This document shows, piece by piece, positions 50,504-58,082 of a stretch of 64,000 nucleotides of DNA. The position numbers and the translations under genes were made by a program. Positions within the stretch are counted from its first letter, which is position 1, and every line of letters starts with the position of its first letter. The stretch is taken from NCBI RefSeq assembly GCF_016135805.1, contig NZ_JADWOX010000008.1, forward strand, positions 124,001 through 188,000, written 5' to 3'. The notes beneath the pieces were generated by a model. The model was not told where the DNA came from. It searched no databases and saw nothing but the letters and a program-made list of their open reading frames with translations. The DNA is from Caulobacter hibisci. Lineage in GTDB: Bacteria > Pseudomonadota > Alphaproteobacteria > Caulobacterales > Caulobacteraceae.

Positions 50504-51307
50504 TCACCCCAGAGCGCTGACGCCGCCCAGCCAGGTCTGCCAGACCACGACGAACCCGCCATGCAGCAGCACCGCCGGCCACAGCGAGCCGGTGCGCAGC
50601 CGCATCAGGGCGCAGGAAAGCCCCAGGATCCCCGTGCACAGCAGGAAGTCCCAGCGCAGGAACATCGTCGCGTGCGGCAGGAAGGTCAGGGTCTCGAAGG
50701 GATGCCAAGCGACATAGAGCGCCGTCGAGACGGTCACCCACAGCCACGGCCGGCGGGTCTCGTCGCGTCCCGGCAGCAGCAGGGCGCGGAACGGAATCTC
50801 CTCGCCCAGGGCCGGCACGACCCACACCGTCAGTAGGCGGATCATCAGCCCGGGAGCCGTCTCGGTCGGGAGATAGAGGCCGGTCGAAAGGCCGATGGCG
50901 GCCATCAGCGCGCCGCAGATCACCGCCGCCAGGGCGCACCATCGCCAGCCGGCGGCATCGGGCAGGGTCGTCAGGGCCAAAGCCAGACGCCGGCCCAACC
51001 GACGTACCCAGCCCTCCGGCGGCGCCTCGGACACAACAGGCGTCCTGGCTCGGACATCGGCCAGCCTCGCGGTCACAAGCTCGACCGCCTCCGCCGGGCC
51101 TTCCAGGCTCAGGCCCTGATAGGTCTCGGCCTCGACCACCAGCAGGCCGTGCTCGGTCTCCCATTCCTCATGAGAAACCTCCTGCGATCCGCCGACGCCG
51201 GACCAGCGATTCTTCAGGGTCGCGCCGCTTTCCAGCAAGGCCGTCAGCAACGCCGCGCGCAGGTCGCGGTCGTACTCGTCGCCCAGATGGACGTTCAGCT
51301 GCGCCAC
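50504..51307 (-). CDS. CPBP-family intramembrane metalloprotease (CAAX protease-like)
   Basis: 267 aa from GTG 51307, which overlaps the end of the Rieske gene by 13 bp and has AAGGA about 11 nt upstream. The first ~130 residues are soluble (DEYDRDLRAALLTALLESGA, HEEWETEHGLLVVEAE). The rest has about five membrane helices with the Abi/CPBP motifs: E-E-x3-R in LGEEIPFRALLLPG, H in ALYVAWHPFE, and HGGFVVVW. These are intramembrane endopeptidases related to eukaryotic Rce1. Coupling to a Rieske oxygenase is unusual. The frame runs on upstream but only as a shadow of that gene. Confidence 0.8.
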   Translation of the reverse strand: MAQLNVHLGDEYDRDLRAALLTALLESGATLKNRWSGVGGSQEVSHEEWETEHGLLVVEAETYQGLSLEGPAEAVELVTARLADVRARTPVVSEAPPEGWVRRLGRRLALALTTLPDAAGWRWCALAAVICGALMAAIGLSTGLYLPTETAPGLMIRLLTVWVVPALGEEIPFRALLLPGRDETRRPWLWVTVSTALYVAWHPFETLTFLPHATMFLRWDFLLCTGILGLSCALMRLRTGSLWPAVLLHGGFVVVWQTWLGGVSALG

Positions 51308-52413
51308 TTCAGCGTGGTTTCCTTGACCGGATTGACGAAGGCCCGGCCCTCGTTGCGGCTGGCGACCCATTCGCGCTTCAGCTGCTGGTACCACTTGGCC
51401 TGGGTGTCGGCGTCGTCGATCCAGATCAGGGACGGATCGTATTTCAGCCCCTCGTTCTGCAGGTTCACCATGCGGCCGTCCTGGCGCAGGAACTCGCGGG
51501 CGAAGGGGGCGATCAGGGCGCGCAGCATCATCACCGGATGGTCCGACCAGATCAGCTGGCTGATCCGCGTGCTGGTCTCGGTCAGCGGCGTCAGGCAGGT
51601 CAGGGCCAGCACCTGATGCTTGCCCACCACGATGTGCTCCCAGCGATAGCCGGGCAGGCGGAAGGTGATCTCGATCTCCGGCGCGCCGCCGAGGATGTCG
51701 TAAAGGCGGTTGGCCTTGCTGCGCCCGTGGCGGCGCATGACGAAGCCCTCCGGAGAAGGCGCGAAGACCTTGGTCTTCTCCGACTGGCGCTTGGACGAGC
51801 GGGCCCACCAGGCCTCGTGCACATAGGGGGCGTGGGTGGGGTCCATCAGACCGACCACCGCGTGATCCATGTGGGTCTCGAAGACCATCGAGTCGACGAT
51901 CTTGGCCTGGCCGCCGACCACGCCGGGAAACGCGGGCGGGGCCTGCGGCGGCTCGCCATCGAAGCGGGGATCGGCGCTGATCCAGACGAACACCATCCCC
52001 TGGCTCTCGGCCGCAGGATAGCGCCGCACGCGGATGCGGGAGACCTCCAGGCTCTGGTCGCTGGTCAGGGACGGGATCGCCGCGCAGGCGCCGTCCGATC
52101 CGAACCGCCAGCCGTGATAGGGGCACTCGACGCTGGAACGGCCGTCGGCCTCTTGCGTCAGCTTGCCGCCCGACAAGGGCGCGGCGCGGTGCGGGCAGAC
52201 GTCGCGGATGGCGAACACCTTGCCGTCCTTGCCCCGGCTGACCAGCACCGGCTCGCCGAGGATCTCGTAGCGCGCCAGCTTGCCGGTCTTCACCTCACGC
52301 GACAAAGCCGCGAAGTACCAGGCGTCGAACAGGAAGCCCTTGCCGAACTTGGCGGGCGGAGCCTTGGCGGAGCCGGCGGCTGGGGAAGCGATACGAGCGT
52401 CGTCGGCGGGCAT
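51295..52413 (-). CDS. Rieske non-haem iron oxygenase (VanA-like)
   Basis: 372 aa. Rieske cluster C73-x-H75 (DVCPHRAAPL) and C97-x2-H100 (CPYHGW). The mononuclear iron site is predicted in DHAVVGLMDPTHAPYVHEAW, the arrangement of vanillate demethylase and PAO-like monooxygenases. It is distinct from the Rieske alpha subunit at 26675 in length and motifs. It has no reductase beside it and overlaps the CPBP protease gene, so the two are translated together. A possible 50-aa ORF lies 32 bp upstream. Confidence 0.9.
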   Translation of the reverse strand: MPADDARIASPAAGSAKAPPAKFGKGFLFDAWYFAALSREVKTGKLARYEILGEPVLVSRGKDGKVFAIRDVCPHRAAPLSGGKLTQEADGRSSVECPYHGWRFGSDGACAAIPSLTSDQSLEVSRIRVRRYPAAESQGMVFVWISADPRFDGEPPQAPPAFPGVVGGQAKIVDSMVFETHMDHAVVGLMDPTHAPYVHEAWWARSSKRQSEKTKVFAPSPEGFVMRRHGRSKANRLYDILGGAPEIEITFRLPGYRWEHIVVGKHQVLALTCLTPLTETSTRISQLIWSDHPVMMLRALIAPFAREFLRQDGRMVNLQNEGLKYDPSLIWIDDADTQAKWYQQLKREWVASRNEGRAFVNPVKETTLKWRS

Positions 52414-52445
52414 GATCGTCGATATGGCGAATGAACGGGGCTTAC

Positions 52446-52598
52446 TTACGGCGCCTTGTCCAGAGCGTCGCCTTCCATCGGCGGCGCATCGGGCGCGCGG
52501 TCCAGAAAATGGATCAAATCCGCGGGACGCGCTTGGCCGTCACCAAGCAAGCAGTCGGCGATCTTTGCTTCAAGAGAGGATTCATCGGTAGCGGACAT
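52446..52598 (-). CDS. Possible 50-aa small ORF upstream of the Rieske gene
   Basis: An open frame from ATG 52598 to TAA 52446 encodes MSATDESSLEAKIADCLLGD followed by a Pro/Asp-rich tail ending LDKAP. The codons are coherent but not strongly biased, and no Shine-Dalgarno is visible. It ends 32 bp before the Rieske oxygenase start on the same strand, so it could be the first gene of that operon or a leader peptide. It is acidic and soluble, with no recognised family. Confidence 0.4.
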   Translation of the reverse strand: MSATDESSLEAKIADCLLGDGQARPADLIHFLDRAPDAPPMEGDALDKAP

Positions 52599-52661
52599 GT
52601 TCGGATGCTAACGCCAGTCCGCTGACCTTTTAAGTCTGCGTGATCACCAAAATCCGAACAT

Positions 52662-52752
52662 TCCCCGCGAAGGCGGGGACCCAAGCTGGCTCACAGGACG
52701 AGCCTGAGCACATCCGCACCTCGGCTTGGATCCCCGCCTCCGCGGGGATGAA
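52662..52752. repeat. Palindromic intergenic repeat, family D
   Basis: Ends TCCCCGC-GAA-GGCGGGGACC and GATCCCCGCC-TCC-GCGGGGA each form a hairpin and are inverted relative to each other, flanked inside by CCAAGC and GCTTGG. The centre has GGCTC-N7-GAGCC. The type is common between alphaproteobacterial genes. It lies between the small ORF and the M20 peptidase gene. Confidence 0.8.
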
Positions 52753-52771
52753 CGGAGAGAATGGTGAGAGA

Positions 52772-54238
52772 TCAGCGCCCCGCCGTCTCCACCAGCCGCT
52801 GGTAGAACCGCACCATCTCCTCGAGGTTGGCCAAGGTCATGTGCTCGTTGGTGCCATGGATCATCTTGGTGCCGTCCATCGACAGGGTGATCGGCTGGAA
52901 GCGGTAGATGTCGTCGGCGATCGGCGACATGAAGCGGCTGTCGGTGGCGGCGATCACGAGGCCCGGCGCGACCGGCGCGCCGCTCTCGTTTCCGGCCAGC
53001 GAGGCCAGGGTCTTCCAGCCGCCTGACGTCGTCGAAGACACCGGCGAGGGATCGTTGGGCTGGCGCTCCCAGGCCAGGGTCACCGGCAGGTCGCCGACGG
53101 CGCCCTTGGCGCGGGCCATCACCGCGGCCGAGCTGTCGTCCGGCGCGATGCGGTAGTTGATCCAGGCCGTGGCGTCCTGCGGCAGGACGTTGTCCTTGGG
53201 CGAGCCCTTCAGCATGGTCGGGGCGATCGTCGTGTGCAGCATGGCCGCCCCGGCCGGCGACTTGGCCATCTGCTTGATCAGCAGCGGCGAGAACAGCCAG
53301 GTGTTGGCCGCCGCCATCTTCGCCACGGGCGAGGCGCTGGGGGCCAGCGACTTCAGCATGTCGGCGCCGGGGCCTTCGAACTTCATCGGATGGGGATGGT
53401 CGGCGATGGCCAGCACCGCGCGGGCCAGGGTGGTGACTCCGGTCTGGGCCGGCGGGGTCGAGGAGTGGCCGCCCGGGGCCGGGGCGGTGACCCGCAGCGT
53501 GCCATAGCCCTTTTCGGCCACGCCGATGATCGCCGCCGGGCCCTTGGTCACCGGATTGTCGGCCACCACCACCATGCCCTCGTCGAGCACGAACCAGGCT
53601 TTGACGCCCCGCGCCTTCAGCGCGTCGGCCATGGCCCGGGCGCCGGCGCCGCCGACCTCCTCGTCATGGCCGCTGGCGATGATGACGGTGCGCTTGGGGA
53701 CGAAGCCGCCGGCCGCCAGGCCCTCGACCGCTTCGAACAGGCCGACCAGCGAGCCCTTGTCGTCGACCGAGCCGCGGCCCCAGACCGCGCCCTCGGCCAC
53801 CACGCCGTCGAACGGCGGATGCTTCCAGTCCTTCTCGGTGCCCGGCGTCACCGGCACCACGTCCTGGTGAGCCATCAACACGACCGGCGGCAGCGACGGG
53901 TCCGAGCCCTTCCAGGTGTAGATGAGGGCGTGGCCGCCGACGACCTCGCGGGTCATGGCCTTGTGGGCGGCGGGGTAGGTGCTCTGCAGCCAAGCGTGCA
54001 GGGCGTCCCATTGGGCGAGATCGTTCTCGGCGGCGTCCTGGTGGCTGACGGTCTGGAAGCGGACGGCCTCGCCCAGGTGGGCGGCGGCCTTGGCGGCGTC
54101 GAACGGACGGGCGGCGGCGAGAACGACGTCGCCCGCGGGGGCCGGCGGCTTGAAGGTGGCGGTGCGCACCGCGACCACCCCGGCCAGCACGGCGACGACG
54201 CCGACCGTGCCCAGCGCGACCTTGCTCTTCCACCCCAT
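52772..54238 (-). CDS. M20-family carboxypeptidase (PM20D1/CPS1-like)
   Basis: 488 aa from ATG 54238 (GGAGGGG 6 nt upstream). An N-terminal membrane anchor or signal is at about 5-27 (SKVALGTVGVVAVLAGVVAV). Dinuclear zinc motifs: VVLMAHQDVVPV (H-x-D), VWGRGSVDDKGSL, IIASGHDEEVGG and the late His in MIHGTNEHM. The dimerisation lid between them is complete. Homologues are Gly-X carboxypeptidases and N-acyl-amino-acid hydrolases facing the periplasm. No operon partner. Confidence 0.9.
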   Translation of the reverse strand: MGWKSKVALGTVGVVAVLAGVVAVRTATFKPPAPAGDVVLAAARPFDAAKAAAHLGEAVRFQTVSHQDAAENDLAQWDALHAWLQSTYPAAHKAMTREVVGGHALIYTWKGSDPSLPPVVLMAHQDVVPVTPGTEKDWKHPPFDGVVAEGAVWGRGSVDDKGSLVGLFEAVEGLAAGGFVPKRTVIIASGHDEEVGGAGARAMADALKARGVKAWFVLDEGMVVVADNPVTKGPAAIIGVAEKGYGTLRVTAPAPGGHSSTPPAQTGVTTLARAVLAIADHPHPMKFEGPGADMLKSLAPSASPVAKMAAANTWLFSPLLIKQMAKSPAGAAMLHTTIAPTMLKGSPKDNVLPQDATAWINYRIAPDDSSAAVMARAKGAVGDLPVTLAWERQPNDPSPVSSTTSGGWKTLASLAGNESGAPVAPGLVIAATDSRFMSPIADDIYRFQPITLSMDGTKMIHGTNEHMTLANLEEMVRFYQRLVETAGR

Positions 54239-54295
54239 GACGCCCCTCCGCGAATGCCAGGGCGCGACTGTGGGACGGGACGGCGTGGTTGCCAA

Positions 54296-54330
54296 TCCCC
54301 ATTTCGATACGCGATGGATCGAAATGGGGA
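54296..54330. terminator. 13-bp perfect hairpin after the outer-membrane barrel gene
   Basis: TCCCCATTTCGAT (54296-54308) pairs with ATCGAAATGGGGA (54318-54330), loop 9 nt, 12 bp beyond the stop of the gene at 54342. There is no T tract on the minus strand, so this is a transcript-end or stabilising hairpin rather than a classical terminator. Confidence 0.5.
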
Positions 54331-54341
54331 GCACGGCTTTT

Positions 54342-55178
54342 CTAGAAGCGATAGCTGGCGGTCATCCGCACACTGTGCACCTCCAGAAGGTTCTCGGCCC
54401 GCTGCATGTCGGTGCCGGCCGCATTGGTCAGGATGAAGGGATTGGTCGCTGGCGCGGGCCCTTGCACGCGGACCGGGCCGCTGTCGTCCTCGAGCCGGGT
54501 GTAGAGATATTCCAGCCCCAGCCGCACACGGCCATCGATCTGCCGCTCCAGCCCAACGCCGGCCTGATAGCCGTCGGCCTTGTCGTCATGATCGGCGACG
54601 AAGGTGTTGACGGTATTGCTGGTGCGGAAGGCGTGATCGAGGTCGCCCCGCGCCACGCCCCCCGTGGCGTAGGCCAGATAGGGACCCATGGCGTAGCCGC
54701 CGCGTAGGCGGACGGCGGCCAGCGACTTCAGTCGGCGGTCGAAGCTGTAGAAGGCCGGGGTGGTGGAAAAGGCCGTCACCCGATCCTCCAGTCGCAGGCG
54801 CTCGATCTCGGCCACGCCGCCGATCACGAACGACCCGAACTGCCAGTCGTAGCCGCCGCGCAGGCCCAGTTCCCAGTTGTTGTCGTCGTCGCCGACGCAG
54901 CCGCCAGCCGCGGTCGGTCCCTTGGCGAAGCCGTCGCAGAAGCCCGGCGAGAAGGCGTTGGCGCCAGCCGCCGTGGTGACGGTGTCGCCGTACTGGCCGT
55001 CGAGGTTCTTGTCGAACACCACCTGCTCGCCGGTGTTATCGGCGCTCTTGGCGTAGCCGAACAGCGCCCCGACATAGGGGCCGCTCCATTGGCCGGTCAT
55101 GCCCTGGGCCTGGGCCGATCCGCCGAGGATGGCGCTCGCCGCGAGCGCCAGGGCGGCGGCCTTAAAGGTCTTGGTCAT
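54342..55178 (-). CDS. Outer-membrane beta-barrel protein (porin-family, Omp25-like)
   Basis: 278 aa with signal peptide (MTKTFKAAALALAASAILGG, cleavage near AQA). The mature part is an 8-stranded barrel typical of alphaproteobacterial Omp25/31 or OmpW-like proteins: WSGPYVGALFGYA, NWELGLRGGYDWQFGSFVIG, GVGLERQIDGRVRLGLEYLY, and the closing strand ending MTASYRF with a terminal aromatic. Two Cys residues in loop 1 (FCDGF, GGCVGDD) may pair. Role unknown beyond surface structure. Confidence 0.88.
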   Translation of the reverse strand: MTKTFKAAALALAASAILGGSAQAQGMTGQWSGPYVGALFGYAKSADNTGEQVVFDKNLDGQYGDTVTTAAGANAFSPGFCDGFAKGPTAAGGCVGDDDNNWELGLRGGYDWQFGSFVIGGVAEIERLRLEDRVTAFSTTPAFYSFDRRLKSLAAVRLRGGYAMGPYLAYATGGVARGDLDHAFRTSNTVNTFVADHDDKADGYQAGVGLERQIDGRVRLGLEYLYTRLEDDSGPVRVQGPAPATNPFILTNAAGTDMQRAENLLEVHSVRMTASYRF

Positions 55179-55259
55179 TGTGGTGGTCCCTCCGGCGGCC
55201 GGGGGCGCCGCCGAAGGGAGCTACGAGCGAACAACGTTCGCGGATGCGGCCAGCGCCCC

Positions 55260-55499
55260 TCAGCCCTTCACATGCGTCGTCGGCCGATCGTCGCCTTCGG
55301 ACACCTCCGCGCGCCACTGGCCCTTCTCGTCTTCGTAGGTGATGCCGGTGGTCTCGCCCGCCACTTGCTGCTCGCCGGCGGCGCGCTTGGCGGCGGCCAG
55401 GGCGGCGTCGTGGCTGGGGAAGGTCTCGGAGAACACCGCGCCCAGCTTGTAGGCCCAGCCGCCGTCGTGCTCGACGATGGTGTAGGTGATGTCGGTCAT
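55260..55499 (-). CDS. DUF2188-family small protein
   Basis: 79 aa: MTDITYTIVEHDGGWAYKLG, then FSETFPSHDAALAAAKRAAG and a C-terminal ITYEDEKGQWRAEV. The pattern of a W-rich strand, an SHDAA helix and a closing strand is that of the DUF2188 family, whose function is unknown. It is a single gene between the barrel protein and ccr. Confidence 0.82.
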   Translation of the reverse strand: MTDITYTIVEHDGGWAYKLGAVFSETFPSHDAALAAAKRAAGEQQVAGETTGITYEDEKGQWRAEVSEGDDRPTTHVKG

Positions 55500-55589
55500 G
55501 GGAACTCCTCGTGGTGCGGTGACAACAGGCGCGAGAGGGACGTGGTTCCGGCGCGCTGTCTTGGACGCAGGCGCCGTGTCGCGCGCGCC

Positions 55590-56870
55590 CTACCCTTCCC
55601 CGCCCAGCTCCTGCACCTCCTCGAACGTCCGCAGGCCCGGGCGCTGGGCGCAGACCAGCACGCCCATGTTTCCGGGCAGGTGCTGGTTGGCCAGCATCTT
55701 CTCGTGGGCGGCGGGGATGTCGTTCCAGGGGAACACTTCCGACAGGCAGGGGTCGACGCGGCGGTCGATGACCAGCTGGTTGGCGGCGCTGGCCTGCATC
55801 AGGTTGGCGAAGTGCGACCCCTGCACGCGCTTTTGGCGCATCCACAGGAAGCGGGCGTCCATGGTCAGGTTGAAGCCGCTGGTGCCGGCGCAGATGGCGA
55901 CCATGCCGCCGCGCTTCACGACGAAGACGGAGACCGGGAAGGTCGACTCGCCCGGGTGCTCGAACACCAGATCGACGTCCTTGTTGCCGGTGATCTGCCA
56001 GATGGCTTTGCCGAACTTGCGGCTCTCCTTCATGTAGTCGGAGAACTCCGGGCCGTTGACCTTGGGCAGCTGGCCCCAGCAGTTGAATTCCTTGCGGTTC
56101 AGCACCGCCTTGGCGCCCATCGACAGCACGAACTCGCGCTTGTCGTCGTCGCTGACCACGCCGATCGCGTTGGCGCCCGCGACGGCCGCCAGCTGTACGG
56201 CGAAGACCCCGAGGCCCCCGGACGCGCCCCAGACCAGCACGTTCTGGCCGGGCTTCAGCTCATGCGGCTTGTGGCCGAACAGCATGCGGTAGGCGGTGGC
56301 CAGGGTCAGGGTGTAGCAGGCCGCTTCCTCCCAGGTCAGGTGACGGGGGCGCGGCATCAGCTGGCGGGATTGGACGCGGCAGAACTGGGCGAAGCTGCCG
56401 TCCGGCGTCTCGTAGCCCCAGATGCGCTGGCTGGACGAATACATCGGGTCGCCGCCGTTGCACTCCTCGTCGTCGCCGTCGTCCTGATTGCAGTGGATGA
56501 CGACCTCGTCGCCCAGCTTCCAGCGCTTGACCTTGGCGCCCACAGCCCAGACGACGCCCGAGGCGTCGGAGCCGGCGACGTGGAAGGGATGCTTGTGGCC
56601 GTCGAGCGGGCTGATCGGCTCGCCGAGGGCGGCCCAGATGCCGTTGTAGTTGACGCCGGCGGCCATCACGAGGACCAGCACCTCGTCCTCGCCGATCTCC
56701 CAGGTCGGCACCACCTCGACCTGCATGGCCGAACCCGGCGGGCCGTGGCGCTCCTTGCGGATCGTCCAGGCGTACATCGACTTGGGCACGTGGAAGGCCG
56801 GCGGGATCTCGCCGATCTCATAGAGGTCTTTGACGGCAGACGTGGCGGTTTCGAGGGTCGCGGCGGTCAT
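55590..56870 (-). CDS. ccr: Crotonyl-CoA carboxylase/reductase
   Basis: 426 aa from ATG 56870 (GGGGAG 4 nt upstream). It is a medium-chain dehydrogenase/reductase of the Ccr clade. VMAAGVNYNGIWAALGEP, HVAGSDASGVVWAVG, GDEVVIHCNQDDGDDEECNG, the NADPH site VLVWGASGGLGVFAVQLA, and the tail LPGNMGVLVCAQRPGLRTFE all match Ccr. It reductively carboxylates crotonyl-CoA to (2S)-ethylmalonyl-CoA, the committing step of the ethylmalonyl-CoA pathway, whose later enzymes Ecm and Mcd are also in this window. It is divergent from a crotonase gene. Confidence 0.95.
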   Translation of the reverse strand: MTAATLETATSAVKDLYEIGEIPPAFHVPKSMYAWTIRKERHGPPGSAMQVEVVPTWEIGEDEVLVLVMAAGVNYNGIWAALGEPISPLDGHKHPFHVAGSDASGVVWAVGAKVKRWKLGDEVVIHCNQDDGDDEECNGGDPMYSSSQRIWGYETPDGSFAQFCRVQSRQLMPRPRHLTWEEAACYTLTLATAYRMLFGHKPHELKPGQNVLVWGASGGLGVFAVQLAAVAGANAIGVVSDDDKREFVLSMGAKAVLNRKEFNCWGQLPKVNGPEFSDYMKESRKFGKAIWQITGNKDVDLVFEHPGESTFPVSVFVVKRGGMVAICAGTSGFNLTMDARFLWMRQKRVQGSHFANLMQASAANQLVIDRRVDPCLSEVFPWNDIPAAHEKMLANQHLPGNMGVLVCAQRPGLRTFEEVQELGGEG

Positions 56871-57161
56871 ATCACTCCCCGGCTTTTGGCCCCGGCTCTT
56901 CGGCGCTGCAACATGAACGCCAAAAGGACTGTTTGCGCTCCGCGGTACGGTTCGGCGCGAACGAAAAACGCGCCGCCGGGCCGTCGTTCTTATCGTGTTC
57001 TCCGGCGACGCTAAGCCTGCCGGTATGGCGAAGGCTGAGACAAGCGTTCGGATCTGGCAAGTGGAATCCTTGTGCGTCGCAGCATGGTTGCGCGAGAAAC
57101 CATCCGTGACCCCGGAGGTTGCGCGCTTCCCATTCGCGCCGCGCCGGGCGAGGTTGCGGAC

Positions 57162-57911
57162 ATGACGCCGACGATCCCGCCGCTGCTGCACGTCTCGCGC
57201 CCCACGGGCTCCATCATCCTGCTGGAGCTGGACGCCCCGCCGGCCAACGCGCTCGGCCTTTCCCTGCGCGCCCAGCTGGTCCGGGCGCTCGACGAAATCG
57301 CCACCGACGACGACGTCCGCGCCGTGGTGCTGACCGGACGGGGCGCGGTGTTCTGCGCCGGCGACGACCTGCGCGAGGCGGCCGTACGCGGCGACGGCGC
57401 CCTGGCGGCGGTGGAAGACTTCAATCGGCTGATGGACTGGGTCGAGGCCCTGCGGGTGCCGACCATCGCCGCCATCGACGGCTGGTGCTTTGGCGGCGGG
57501 CTGGAGCTCGCTTTGGCCTGCGACATCCGCCTGGCCAGCGACCGGGCGGTGTTCGCCGCCTCTGGCGTCAACATCGGCCTGGTGGCCTCGGTGACGCGCC
57601 TGCCCAGGCTGATCGGCGCCGCCCGCGCCAAAGCCCACCTGCTGACCGGCGCCCAGTTCGATCCGGCCCGCGCCCTGTTCGACGGGATCATCACCGCCGT
57701 CCACACGCCCCAGACCCTGCTGCGCGAGGCCATGAGCCTGGCCGAGGCCATATCCTCTCGCGCGCCCCTGGCCGTGGAGGCGACCAAGCGGATCGTCGAC
57801 GGGCGGTCTTACGTGGAAGAAGAGCTGCCGGCCCTGATCGCAAGCGCCGACCACAAGGAGGCGATCTCGGCGTTCATGGCCAAGCGCACGGCGGATTTCC
57901 GCAGGAAGTAG
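57162..57911 (+). CDS. Crotonase-superfamily protein with an incomplete hydratase site
   Basis: 249 aa from ATG 57162 (GAGG 9 nt upstream). Crotonase fold: oxyanion-hole segments GRGAVFCAGDDLREAAV and DGWCFGGGLELALACDIRLA, followed by FAASGVNIGLVASVTRLPR. The first catalytic Glu of enoyl-CoA hydratase is present (GGGLE). The second, usually in a P-E-x-x-[IL]-G stretch, is replaced (ASGVNIG), so ordinary hydration is doubtful. It is transcribed divergently from ccr over 290 bp, which suggests a role on CoA esters of that pathway. Confidence 0.85.
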   Translation: MTPTIPPLLHVSRPTGSIILLELDAPPANALGLSLRAQLVRALDEIATDDDVRAVVLTGRGAVFCAGDDLREAAVRGDGALAAVEDFNRLMDWVEALRVPTIAAIDGWCFGGGLELALACDIRLASDRAVFAASGVNIGLVASVTRLPRLIGAARAKAHLLTGAQFDPARALFDGIITAVHTPQTLLREAMSLAEAISSRAPLAVEATKRIVDGRSYVEEELPALIASADHKEAISAFMAKRTADFRRK

Positions 57912-57913
57912 AT

Positions 57914-58079
57914 CCTTCTCCCCTTGCGGGAGAAGGTGGCGGTCGAAGACCGTCGGATGAGGGGTCTCTCAGACACGAGACGCTTCATCCAGTCTGGCCG
58001 CCACACGCCGCTTTGAGTTCTGAGAGACCCCTCACCCGACCTGCTTCGCAGGCCACCCTCTCCCGCAAGGGGAGAGGGA
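57914..58079 (-). repeat. Palindromic intergenic repeat, family A copy 5 (inverted)
   Basis: Orientation as in copy 2. The inner stems are CGGTC-GAA-GACCG on the left and CCTGC-TTC-GCAGG on the right. It separates the crotonase from the convergent TauD gene, 3 bp from the TauD stop. Confidence 0.92.
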
Positions 58080-58082
58080 AAA

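Noticed and set aside
50504..52126. A 540-codon fusion of the CPBP protease with upstream sequence
   Set aside because: The upstream half is a shadow of the Rieske gene; the protease is better started at GTG 51307.
54296..54330. Rho-independent terminator after the outer-membrane barrel gene
   Set aside because: The 13-bp stem is strong but there is no T run on the transcribed strand, so it is listed only as a hairpin.
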